Shown piece after piece: positions 1-7,734 of a stretch of 64,000 nt of DNA. Where the stretch lies: positions 110,134 through 174,133 of the forward strand of contig CALAHF010000097.1 of NCBI GenBank assembly GCA_937891465.1, in the 5' to 3' direction. A program made the position numbers and the translations under genes. Source of the DNA: an uncultured Verrucomicrobiales bacterium. GTDB lineage: Bacteria > Verrucomicrobiota > Verrucomicrobiia > Verrucomicrobiales > DEV007. The notes under the pieces were generated by a model. The model searched no databases, was not told where the DNA came from, and saw only the letters and a list, made by a program, of their open reading frames with translations. Position 1 is the first letter of the stretch. Every line of letters starts with the position of its first letter.

Positions 1-2
1 AA

Positions 3-440
3 AAACTGATGTCCCTGCCTCGCCCGTTTATTTTCACCGGGCACAGCCTTGGCGGAGCTCTGGCCACTCTCGCAGCGGTTGAAGAAAAGCCCGATTTATT
101 GCTCACTTTTGGGGCCCCTAAAGTAGGTAACCCTTTGTTTTCCAGCCTGATAGGAGACACGCCTCACTTTCGATTAATCAACAGTCTCGACTTGGTTCCT
201 CACGTCCCGCCGGCTGATCCCGGAATGAAAAATCGCGAGTTTATTCACAGCGGACAGCGGATTTTTCTCACCGAAAGCGGTAATGCCGTTCCTGAAGACG
301 ATCCAGCAGGAAATACCAACGCTATCTCCCATCTTAGAGACGCGTTTCGCCAGTCGACGCCGCCTGCGTGCATCGTTGATCACTTGATGTGGAGTTATTG
401 CCGAAAATTACGTGCTCAAATTGATCGGTTAGGCGATTGA
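3..440 (+). CDS. Class 3 lipase-like hydrolase, 5' end outside the window
   Basis: This is the C-terminal part of an alpha/beta hydrolase of the lipase class 3 (fungal lipase-like) family. The nucleophile elbow GHSLGG lies about 13 codons in, followed by TFGAPKVGN, which is typical right after the elbow in this family. A catalytic Asp is likely in LINSLDLVPHVPP and a His in DHLMWSYCRK near the C terminus. The reading frame is open to the first base, so an upstream ATG-like codon at 9 is probably internal and the true start lies outside the window. Substrate is unknown; esters or lipids are expected from the family. Confidence 0.75.
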   Translation, partial: KLMSLPRPFIFTGHSLGGALATLAAVEEKPDLLLTFGAPKVGNPLFSSLIGDTPHFRLINSLDLVPHVPPADPGMKNREFIHSGQRIFLTESGNAVPEDDPAGNTNAISHLRDAFRQSTPPACIVDHLMWSYCRKLRAQIDRLGD

Positions 441-517
441 ATCTTTACAACGGCGTCACAAATTTGTATGTTCCGACAAGGATCATTGAATAAAAACCCC
501 CGATCTTTTTAAAATAC

Positions 518-865
518 ATGAAATCAACAGTAATATCTCTTCTCATCGTAGCCGTGCTTGTCGGCATCATTAATTTACTTGCAACCCTCGATGTTATTGG
601 CGGAGGTGGTGGAGCTAACGCCGGTGGCGACTATCTTGTTCTTTCTCCGCAAAAAATGGATGAGCTAGGCTTTGCTTCGATCGCTGAAGAAGACGGCATG
701 AAGCCCGACGAGAATGGAGCCGTCACACTCAAGCGCGAAGATATCGCGAAAGACCCACGTGCTTATCGTCCGAACATGGTTCCCCGCTCAATCGAAGAAG
801 TCGAGAAGCAGGGTTACACATTCATCGCTGTCACGAGCGATAATCATTACATCTTCCGAAAATAA
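518..865 (+). CDS. Small exported or membrane-anchored protein of unknown function
   Basis: A 115-residue protein with a hydrophobic N-terminal segment (about residues 5-24, ISLLIVAVLVGIINLLATL) followed by a glycine-rich linker and a polar domain. The first segment could be a signal anchor; there is no clear cleavage site or lipobox. The polar part (residues 40-115) ends in YIFRK. I do not recognise the family. It stands alone on the plus strand between the lipase end and the convergent ndh gene, and is followed at once by a hairpin with a T-run at 888-930. Confidence 0.6.
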   Translation: MKSTVISLLIVAVLVGIINLLATLDVIGGGGGANAGGDYLVLSPQKMDELGFASIAEEDGMKPDENGAVTLKREDIAKDPRAYRPNMVPRSIEEVEKQGYTFIAVTSDNHYIFRK

Positions 866-887
866 TTTTTTAGAAAATCAATTTTCA

Positions 888-930
888 CGATCAAACAGGA
901 TTGCTTCGATGAATCAATCCTGTTTTTGTG
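888..930 (+). repeat. 43-bp palindromic repeat, copy 1; also a probable terminator
   Basis: The arms AAACAGGATTG (893-903) and CAATCCTGTTT (915-925) pair perfectly around a centre TTCGATGAA. Five T follow inside the right arm, so it looks like a Rho-independent terminator for the plus-strand gene ending at 865. It separates two convergent genes. Confidence 0.75.
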
Positions 931-948
931 CACTGCCTCCACGGAAAT

Positions 949-2232
949 TCAGTTTTCGCGGAAAATATTCACCCCGGTGATGATTCTCGCTCCGCGGCGG
1001 TAGCGGACATAAGCATAGAACCACTGGATCAGTACAGCGATTTTATTGCGAAACCCGACCAGGAAGAGCAAGTGAATGAAAAGCCACATCAGCCAGGCGA
1101 CGAAACCAGTGAATTTCAACCCCATGCTTGAAGCCACCGCAGCTGAACGCCCAATCGTCGCCATGCTGCCTTTGTTAAAATAGCGAAACTGCGGCCGCAC
1201 ATCATACTCGGGAGCTTTTCCAGCCGCGAGTTTCTTCAAGTCGTATTCGATTACCTTCGCCACATGTTTACCCATTTGCATCGCGGCAGGGCACAAGCCG
1301 GGAACGCGTTTCTCTGCCTGATCGATACAATGAGCGATGTCGCCCATCGCAAAAATGTGGGAGTGGCCAGGCAAACTGAGATCTTTTTCGACGATAATCC
1401 GGCCTCCCTTATCAAGCGGCACTCCCAGTCGTTCAGTCAATTTCGAAGCCTCAACTCCGGCCGCCCAGACGATGTTCTCCGCCGAGATCGTTTCGTTTCC
1501 GAGTTTTAGAAATTTATCGCCCACTTCCTGAACCGGAGCATCGAGACGGACTTCCACACCCATTTTTTCGAGCTTCGTTTTCGTGTAAGCAGAAAGATCC
1601 TCGTCATACATCGTCAACAATCGCGGCGCGGCCTCAACAAGAACAATCTTGGCTTCATCAGTATTGATGTTTCGAAAATCATCGATCAACACGTGACACG
1701 CCAGCTCGGCAAAAGCCCCCGCCAGCTCTACCCCGGTTGGGCCGCCACCGACAATCGCGATCGTCATGAGCCGCTTCCGTTCTTCGGGATCATCGCTCAT
1801 TTCCGCCTTCTCGAAAGCCATCAGCACGTTGCGGCGCATTTCCGTGGCATCATTCAAGGTTTTGAGACCGAGTGATTTCTTCGCCCATTCGTCATTGCCA
1901 AAATAGCCCGTTTTCACCCCCAAACCAATCGCGAGATAATCGAAATCAAACGCATCATCCGCCGTCGTCACCTTTTTGCCTTCGACGTCGATATCGCGGA
2001 CTTCATCCATGATGACCGTAACGTTGTCGTAATCCGCAAAGATACTCCGAATCGGATGTGCAATTTCCGGCGCGGCCAGCCCTGCTGAAGCCACTTGGTA
2101 AAGCAAAGGCTGGAACAGATGGTGGTTTTGCCGATCGATAATCGTGATATCGATCTCCGCTTTTTTGAGTGCCAGGCCAAGCTCGATTCCCGCGAACCCG
2201 CCCCCAAGCACCACGAGGTGTGGACGTTTCAT
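949..2232 (-). CDS. ndh: Type II NADH:quinone oxidoreductase (NDH-2)
   Basis: A 427-residue FAD-dependent pyridine nucleotide oxidoreductase. It has the N-terminal FAD-binding motif VVLGGGFAGIE, the NDH-2 signature HHLFQPLLYQVASAGL (about residues 42-57), a second dinucleotide fold VGGGPTGVELAGA for NADH and the FAD contact FAMGDIAH. The C terminus carries a hydrophobic/amphipathic stretch and a basic end (FYAYVRYRRGAR) that would hold it on the inner face of the membrane. It passes electrons from NADH to quinone without pumping protons. It follows leuB on the same strand across a 240-bp gap filled with repeats, so co-transcription is doubtful. Confidence 0.9.
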   Translation of the reverse strand: MKRPHLVVLGGGFAGIELGLALKKAEIDITIIDRQNHHLFQPLLYQVASAGLAAPEIAHPIRSIFADYDNVTVIMDEVRDIDVEGKKVTTADDAFDFDYLAIGLGVKTGYFGNDEWAKKSLGLKTLNDATEMRRNVLMAFEKAEMSDDPEERKRLMTIAIVGGGPTGVELAGAFAELACHVLIDDFRNINTDEAKIVLVEAAPRLLTMYDEDLSAYTKTKLEKMGVEVRLDAPVQEVGDKFLKLGNETISAENIVWAAGVEASKLTERLGVPLDKGGRIIVEKDLSLPGHSHIFAMGDIAHCIDQAEKRVPGLCPAAMQMGKHVAKVIEYDLKKLAAGKAPEYDVRPQFRYFNKGSMATIGRSAAVASSMGLKFTGFVAWLMWLFIHLLFLVGFRNKIAVLIQWFYAYVRYRRGARIITGVNIFREN

Positions 2233-2303
2233 TTAGAATTAGTTACGCCTCGAAACGAGGGTTGGAAGTGAAAAAATCCTCACTATCTCAAAACGCGTCA
2301 CCA

Positions 2304-2325
2304 CGAACCAACAGGGTCTGTTCGA
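2304..2325 (+). repeat. Half copy of the 43-bp palindromic repeat (left arm)
   Basis: The stretch carries the left-arm motif CGAACCAACAGGGT followed by CTGTTCGA, then the match stops. A matching right arm CCTGTTGGTTCG sits 130 bp away at 2456-2467, as if one copy had been split. Confidence 0.6.
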
Positions 2326-2345
2326 AAGACTCAAAAACCCATTTT

Positions 2346-2388
2346 CGATCCCATAGGGTGCGTTCGATGAACATACCCTGTTGGTTCG
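2346..2388 (+). repeat. 43-bp palindromic repeat, copy 2
   Basis: Full-length copy with centre CGTTCGATGAAC and right arm CCCTGTTGGTTCG. It lies between the two half copies at 2304 and 2456, in the leuB-ndh intergenic region. Confidence 0.75.
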
Positions 2389-2455
2389 TATCAGGGCTAT
2401 CTTCCGGTTCCGCTTCGCGAGAATCCTCGGACCGCTGGCAAAGCCAGCTTGTCGG

Positions 2456-2467
2456 CCTGTTGGTTCG
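2456..2467 (+). repeat. Half copy of the 43-bp palindromic repeat (right arm)
   Basis: The twelve bases CCTGTTGGTTCG are the reverse complement of CGAACCAACAGG at 2304-2315, so the two can form a long stem enclosing copy 2 and a second hairpin, GCTGGC-AAA-GCCAGC at 2434-2448. It lies seven bases beyond the leuB stop codon. Confidence 0.55.
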
Positions 2468-2473
2468 TAAAAA

Positions 2474-3673
<1,200 letters not shown>

Positions 3674-3694
3674 TCAAAAATTTAATCTCGCCAC

Positions 3695-3922
3695 ATGCCG
3701 CCTATTTCCGAAGACCAACCCGTCGAAAAAATCACAAGTCCCGAAACCGTCAGCGAAGCCAACAGAAGATGGATATTTTCGATTGGGTCGCTCGTGGTGG
3801 CTTGGGGTGCCGTTTTCGGACTCGCCGGCGCCACATGGCTTCCGGCAATTATTGCAGGATTTATTATTTTCCTGCCGCCCATTTTTGCGATCGTCGGATT
3901 AATTCACACCATCGGAGCCTAG
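3695..3922 (+). CDS. Small membrane protein, two predicted helices
   Basis: A 75-residue protein with a polar N terminus (about 24 residues, rich in Glu, Pro and Ser) and two hydrophobic segments, about residues 27-48 and 50-73 (IIAGFIIFLPPIFAIVGLI). I do not recognise a family. It reads divergently from leuB with a 108-bp gap. The ATG at 3695 is the only start that keeps both helices and the polar head. In the same frame, 24 bases after the stop, a second very short hydrophobic reading frame begins. Confidence 0.5.
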   Translation: MPPISEDQPVEKITSPETVSEANRRWIFSIGSLVVAWGAVFGLAGATWLPAIIAGFIIFLPPIFAIVGLIHTIGA

Positions 3923-3946
3923 AGAAATCATAGCAAAATCAACGGC

Positions 3947-4030
3947 ATGTTGGTGCCTGCGTTGTTGGGAACCATTTTTACTCTCCCGGCCATTGCATCG
4001 ATTTTGTTTCTGCTGTTGGTCAAAGGATGA
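3947..4030 (+). CDS. Possible 27-residue single-helix peptide
   Basis: A short frame starting with ATG and reading MLVPALLGTIFTLPAIASI followed by LFLLLVKG, that is, one hydrophobic helix. It is in frame with the gene ending at 3922, separated from it by the TAG stop and eight codons. It is too short to judge by coding statistics, and may be a chance frame in AT-rich intergenic DNA or a real small membrane peptide. Confidence 0.25.
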   Translation: MLVPALLGTIFTLPAIASILFLLLVKG

Positions 4031-4060
4031 GCCGTAGGATTAACCGCCCAATTCTTCCGA

Positions 4061-4477
4061 TCAGATTGAACCGTTCATTTCCGTAATAATAGTGATCATT
4101 GGCATAAACAAAGCAGTGGGAATAACGAAGATCAAAACCATCAAGAAAACGATCATCGAAACCGTAATTCCCCACGCGATCGGCTTTTCACGATTTCTCA
4201 GAAGAAAAATAATTGCTCCGGCAGGCAGAGCGGCAGTCACCATTGGATATCCTAAACCGTAAAAAATATACGGGAGTCTAATTACCATTTGAGTCATCCC
4301 GGGCAGAGGTGTATCGCCCAACAAATCCGAGAAAATCCGTTCAAACTTTGGAATAATTAAACCAATTCTGGTGCTGACTAAAGCGAAGAAGGTGATGAGC
4401 AAAACTCCAACGACCACAAACATTCGCTGTAGCTTCGACAATCGAATTCTCAACGAGAGGATTACGGGATCTTCCAT
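4061..4477 (-). CDS. Three-helix membrane protein resembling one half of a GspF/PilC domain
   Basis: A 138-residue protein with three hydrophobic segments (about residues 18-42, 69-92 and 102-130). Its middle, IIPKFERIFSDLLGDTPLPGMT, resembles the segment of the type II secretion F / PilC family in which a Pro-Lys-Phe is followed by an acidic helix and a Leu-Pro-x-x-Thr turn. Full members are about 350-400 residues with two such halves, so this is at most one lone half. It begins ten bases after the trpF stop on the same strand, so the two are probably co-transcribed. Function is unknown. Confidence 0.6.
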   Translation of the reverse strand: MEDPVILSLRIRLSKLQRMFVVVGVLLITFFALVSTRIGLIIPKFERIFSDLLGDTPLPGMTQMVIRLPYIFYGLGYPMVTAALPAGAIIFLLRNREKPIAWGITVSMIVFLMVLIFVIPTALFMPMITIITEMNGSI

Positions 4478-4486
4478 CGCAACTTT

Positions 4487-5152
4487 TTAACACACCGCCG
4501 CCAAAAACGCCCGCACCTTCTCCATGTCCTTCACGCCGGGAACTCCGGATTCCACGCCGCTGGCGGTATCGACGGCGAATGGCTTTACCTGAGCGATCGC
4601 ATCAGCCACGTTTTCCGCGACAATTCCTCCGGCGAGAATGACACGGCGACCTGGCCATTTCTCGACGGCATCACGACCGAGCGTCCAATCCATCGTTTCA
4701 CCGGTGCCGCCGAACTCAACCGGAGCATAGGCGTCGAGCAATAGTGCATTTTCGGCACAATTAGAAAAACCGTCGGCCAATTCAAGTGTTTCCCGACTTT
4801 TTACGCCAAGCGCTTTAAAAACGGGAAACCCTGCGGCTGACAGGTCGGCCAGAAATTCGGGAGACTCGGTTCCGTGGAGTTGGGCGAAATCAATGATCTC
4901 TGACGCGAACGCCTCTTCGATTTCTTCGCGTGTTGGGTTCACAAAAACTCCGATTCGAGTGATCGTTCCCGCCAGCTCACGCATCCACGAAGTCGCTTCC
5001 GTGTCAGGTAACAGATAGCGTTTTGATTTTGCGTAGAAATTAAAGCCCAGCGCATCGGCCCCCAATTCGGTGATGGCGTGTGCTTGTTCGGCCGTGGTAA
5101 TCCCACAAATCTTGGCCTTCACTCGATCGCCGTCATTTTCGAAAAAAGTCAT
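4487..5152 (-). CDS. trpF: Phosphoribosylanthranilate isomerase
   Basis: TrpF isomerises N-(5-phosphoribosyl)anthranilate in tryptophan synthesis. The protein shows VKAKICGITTAEQA with the catalytic Cys near the start of strand 1, LGFNFYAKSKRY, IGVFVNPT, the catalytic Asp region LLLDAY, GGTG for phosphate binding, LAGGI and VDTASGVE. The ATG at 5152 gives 221 residues, close to the family norm; the frame is open to 5227 but the extra 25 residues lie over two inverted repeats and look untranslated. The following gene is the GspF-like membrane protein; no other trp genes are nearby. Confidence 0.9.
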   Translation of the reverse strand: MTFFENDGDRVKAKICGITTAEQAHAITELGADALGFNFYAKSKRYLLPDTEATSWMRELAGTITRIGVFVNPTREEIEEAFASEIIDFAQLHGTESPEFLADLSAAGFPVFKALGVKSRETLELADGFSNCAENALLLDAYAPVEFGGTGETMDWTLGRDAVEKWPGRRVILAGGIVAENVADAIAQVKPFAVDTASGVESGVPGVKDMEKVRAFLAAVC

Positions 5153-5194
5153 CGATGGCAGTGTAGCGGATTTTGCAGAAATTCCGAGTCGTAG

Positions 5195-5227
5195 CTTCGA
5201 ATGGCATTCGAAGTTGAGAGATCTCAA
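5195..5227 (-). terminator. Two adjacent inverted repeats between two minus-strand genes
   Basis: CTTCGAA-TGGCA-TTCGAAG (5195-5213) and TTGAGA-GA-TCTCAA (5214-5227) lie back to back, directly after the stop codon of the upstream gene at 5228 and before the chosen trpF start. There is no strong T-run, so this may be an RNA processing or weak termination site. Confidence 0.4.
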
Positions 5228-6592
5228 TCACGCAAAAAACGACTTTTTTGCTTTTCCTTTTTTAGGCAACGCACTTCGAACGACTTGAAGCATGCGCTCG
5301 ATCTTCAGCGGTTTTTTGAGGAATCCCTTCACCCGCGCATCTCGATTCAAATCATCTGACGGAACGGGGTCTCCGGTTTCGCGAATATAAACGATGCCAG
5401 GAGCTTGCTTTGTCGCGTCTTCAATTCCTCCAGCGAACCGCATCGATTTACTGATCAATTCGTAAAGCAGTGGCCCTTCGATCAGGGGCAGGTGCAGGGC
5501 AAAAATGTAAAGCTGATACTCCTGTTTGAGGGCCAGTTCGAAGCCGTAAACTGCATCCGGACAGGTATCGACGTCAGCGACCCCAAAATTCTCCAACGTT
5601 TCGCGAACCAACCGCCCCGTAGACCCAGCGCTGTTAACGACAAGAATCCGCGGTAATATTTCAGGTTTCGGTTCAGGAACAGGCACCGCTGGCGGTGGAG
5701 AAGCTTCGGCAGGCTCCTCCTTAACCGGATCGTCACCATCTTTGGCAGCATCCGCCATCGGGGCAACGATAGCTCTTGGGGCGGTATCGAAGGGAATTTC
5801 GTGTTTCGTCTCAACGATCACTTCTTCATCGTCATTAAAATCGACTGGCTCTGGCTCTGGCTTTTCAGTTTCGACTTCTGGTTCGTTGATTTTATCGATT
5901 TCTTCTAACTCAGGGGAATCATCTCCGCCCTCAGTTTCTTCAGCCGTTTCTTCAAAAACCAAGTCGAAAGGTGATGCCGCAGTTTCAACTTCTGGATCAG
6001 TACCCCCAGTTTTGTCGTCCAAAATTGGCGCGACCTCAACAGCAGGAACGACTTCTTCAGAAGTGTCATCTGCATCTTCAACAGTTTCTTCGTCCGCCGA
6101 TTTACTCTCAGCCTCAGCGTCTTTCGATTCAGTCTCGATTTCTCCAGATGAATCCTCCTCCAGATCTTCCGAAGAAATTTCATCTTCCGCGACCTCATCA
6201 ACTTCTGATTTCCCATCGTTGTTTGGCAGCAGCGGAACCTCTGTCTCAATCTCGCTTTTCTCATGATCGATCTCTAAGTCATCGGCTGGGATTTCATCTT
6301 CCTCCTCTCCCTGGAAAGTTTCGACCTCGGTCTCCTCCGAACTGCAATTTTTGTCCTCAGCGGGCAACGCAGCTTGAACTTCCGCGGCATCAAGAGCCTG
6401 CGATTCAGCAACTGGAATCGGGGTCGTATCTTCGTCACGGTCCAAATCAGCACTCTCTGCTTCAAGTTCAAGATCATCGCTGATCACCTCTTTTGGAAGC
6501 AAATCATCAGGCTCCACGCGTTCCTCGAACGCGACTTTACGAACGCTGGTAAAGGTTTTCTTTTTTTTCCGACTGGGGATTCTGCGTGCCAT
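5228..6592 (-). CDS. Very acidic protein with C-terminal degenerate receiver domain
   Basis: The N terminus is basic (ARRIPSRKKKKTF), then about 270 residues are dominated by Glu, Asp and Ser and are probably disordered. The last 130 residues look like a CheY-type receiver: strand 1 PRILVVNSAGSTGR, a central strand YIFALHLPLIEG where receivers have the phospho-acceptor Asp, and VKGFLKKPLKIERML with the conserved Lys-Pro. The acidic pocket and the phospho-acceptor appear to be missing, so it is probably a pseudo-receiver used for binding. ATG codons at 6610, 6598 and 6592 are all possible starts; none has a clear ribosome binding site. It precedes trpF. Confidence 0.6.
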   Translation of the reverse strand: MARRIPSRKKKKTFTSVRKVAFEERVEPDDLLPKEVISDDLELEAESADLDRDEDTTPIPVAESQALDAAEVQAALPAEDKNCSSEETEVETFQGEEEDEIPADDLEIDHEKSEIETEVPLLPNNDGKSEVDEVAEDEISSEDLEEDSSGEIETESKDAEAESKSADEETVEDADDTSEEVVPAVEVAPILDDKTGGTDPEVETAASPFDLVFEETAEETEGGDDSPELEEIDKINEPEVETEKPEPEPVDFNDDEEVIVETKHEIPFDTAPRAIVAPMADAAKDGDDPVKEEPAEASPPPAVPVPEPKPEILPRILVVNSAGSTGRLVRETLENFGVADVDTCPDAVYGFELALKQEYQLYIFALHLPLIEGPLLYELISKSMRFAGGIEDATKQAPGIVYIRETGDPVPSDDLNRDARVKGFLKKPLKIERMLQVVRSALPKKGKAKKSFFA

Positions 6593-6702
6593 AGACATTT
6601 CGCGCGACAATGGCGCAAAAGTAATGTCCTCGAAAAAACGCCTTAAATCAAGATCGTTACGAAAATCCTAACCAAGCGGAAACCGCCATTCCAGGAAAAG
6701 TA

Positions 6703-6732
6703 GAAGCCCCGGCGGGAGAACGCCGAGGCTTC
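6703..6732 (-). terminator. Strong hairpin terminator after the SGNH hydrolase gene
   Basis: The arms at 6703-6714 and 6721-6732 pair over 12 bp with one G-U wobble around a six-base loop, and on the minus strand are followed by CTACTTTTCC. A second small hairpin ACCCC-TTT-GGGGT (6746-6758) precedes it. Together they would end transcription of the minus-strand gene whose stop is at 6838. Confidence 0.7.
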
Positions 6733-6837
6733 AGTACAATGAGCAACCCCAAAGGGGTCCTCTTATTGCGGTTTGGCGTCGTTAAGTCGGTTATCGGAGC
6801 GGTTTTGTCAATCAGAGCTTCAGATGTCCTCCTAGGG

Positions 6838-7611
6838 CTATGACCGCCGCATACTGACCGCTTCGATCCAATTCCGCGCAATGATTTCGTGCCCTTGCGG
6901 CAGCGGATGAACGCCATCCCAAATCCATTGTTCCGGCGAAACTGCTTTTGATGCCGCATCGAACAACTCCTGTGTTTTCACATGAACCGCGTCGTAGTCC
7001 TTGGCCAGCTGATCCACGATCGGGAGCAGTCGATCGACCTGGCCACGCCATTTTTTATAAGCGGCGGCATCCGCGAGTTTGCCTGAAGCAACCACAAACG
7101 GATCCAGCAAAACCAATCTCAGCTCTGGATTTGCCTTGCGACTAGCATCGAGAATAAATCGGTAATCCTCCTCCCATTTTTTGAGATCAACACCATCGAG
7201 ACTTTTTCCGATGTCATTGACACCGATCAGAATACTGAGGAGATCAGGCTTCATATCAATCGCATCCTTCTGCCAGCGCGCCCGCAAATCACCAACTTTA
7301 TTCCCACTGATCCCACGATTGAAGACGTCCAACTTTGCCTCCGGCATATCAACACCCAACCGCGACGCGATGAGATAAACATAACTGTGGCCAAGGTAAT
7401 GATTGCGGTCTTTTTCATTCCGCCCCCATTTCATATCCGTGATCGAATCACCCTGAAAGAGCAGCCTGGAACCGGTTGCGAACTGTGGAAGCCGATAGTT
7501 GTAGCCGCCGACTCCGGAAGGATTTTCAGACTGGGCATTTGTCTGAGTAGCGAGGAAGGCAGCGCCTGCGGTGAAAGTGGTTTTTTGAAGAAACGATCGG
7601 CGGGATTTCAT
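6838..7611 (-). CDS. Exported SGNH/GDSL-type hydrolase
   Basis: About 257 residues from the chosen ATG. The N terminus SRRSFLQKT followed by a hydrophobic stretch resembles a twin-arginine signal. The four SGNH blocks are visible: FQGDSIT with the nucleophile Ser, NRGISGN, IGVNDIG and the C-terminal WDGVHPLPQGH with Asp and His. Such enzymes remove acyl or acetyl groups from lipids or polysaccharides; the substrate cannot be told. The ATG at 7611 places the twin arginines close to the start; an ATG at 7626 is also possible. It reads divergently from uvrA with a 43-bp repeat in the shared upstream region. Confidence 0.85.
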   Translation of the reverse strand: MKSRRSFLQKTTFTAGAAFLATQTNAQSENPSGVGGYNYRLPQFATGSRLLFQGDSITDMKWGRNEKDRNHYLGHSYVYLIASRLGVDMPEAKLDVFNRGISGNKVGDLRARWQKDAIDMKPDLLSILIGVNDIGKSLDGVDLKKWEEDYRFILDASRKANPELRLVLLDPFVVASGKLADAAAYKKWRGQVDRLLPIVDQLAKDYDAVHVKTQELFDAASKAVSPEQWIWDGVHPLPQGHEIIARNWIEAVSMRRS

Positions 7612-7656
7612 GCCGAACCGTCTCAAGATAAATTCAATTCGACCAGAACGAATTTT

Positions 7657-7699
7657 CGAACCAACCCTATCGATTCGGCAATCAAACAGGGTTGATTCG
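7657..7699. repeat. 43-bp palindromic repeat, copy 3, arms inverted
   Basis: Full 43-bp length, but the CCCT block comes first and the AGGG block second (CGAACCAACCCT and AGGGTTGATTCG), the reverse of most copies. It sits between the divergent SGNH and uvrA genes, so here it cannot be a terminator for either. Confidence 0.7.
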
Positions 7700-7734
7700 T
7701 TTCACATTTTCCGCGACGGGTGACTTTCGCAAAA

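Noticed and set aside
5742..6266. A 174-residue Ser/Thr-rich plus-strand frame opposite the acidic protein
   Set aside because: It is the antisense shadow of Glu/Asp/Ser-rich codons and has no credible domain or start context.
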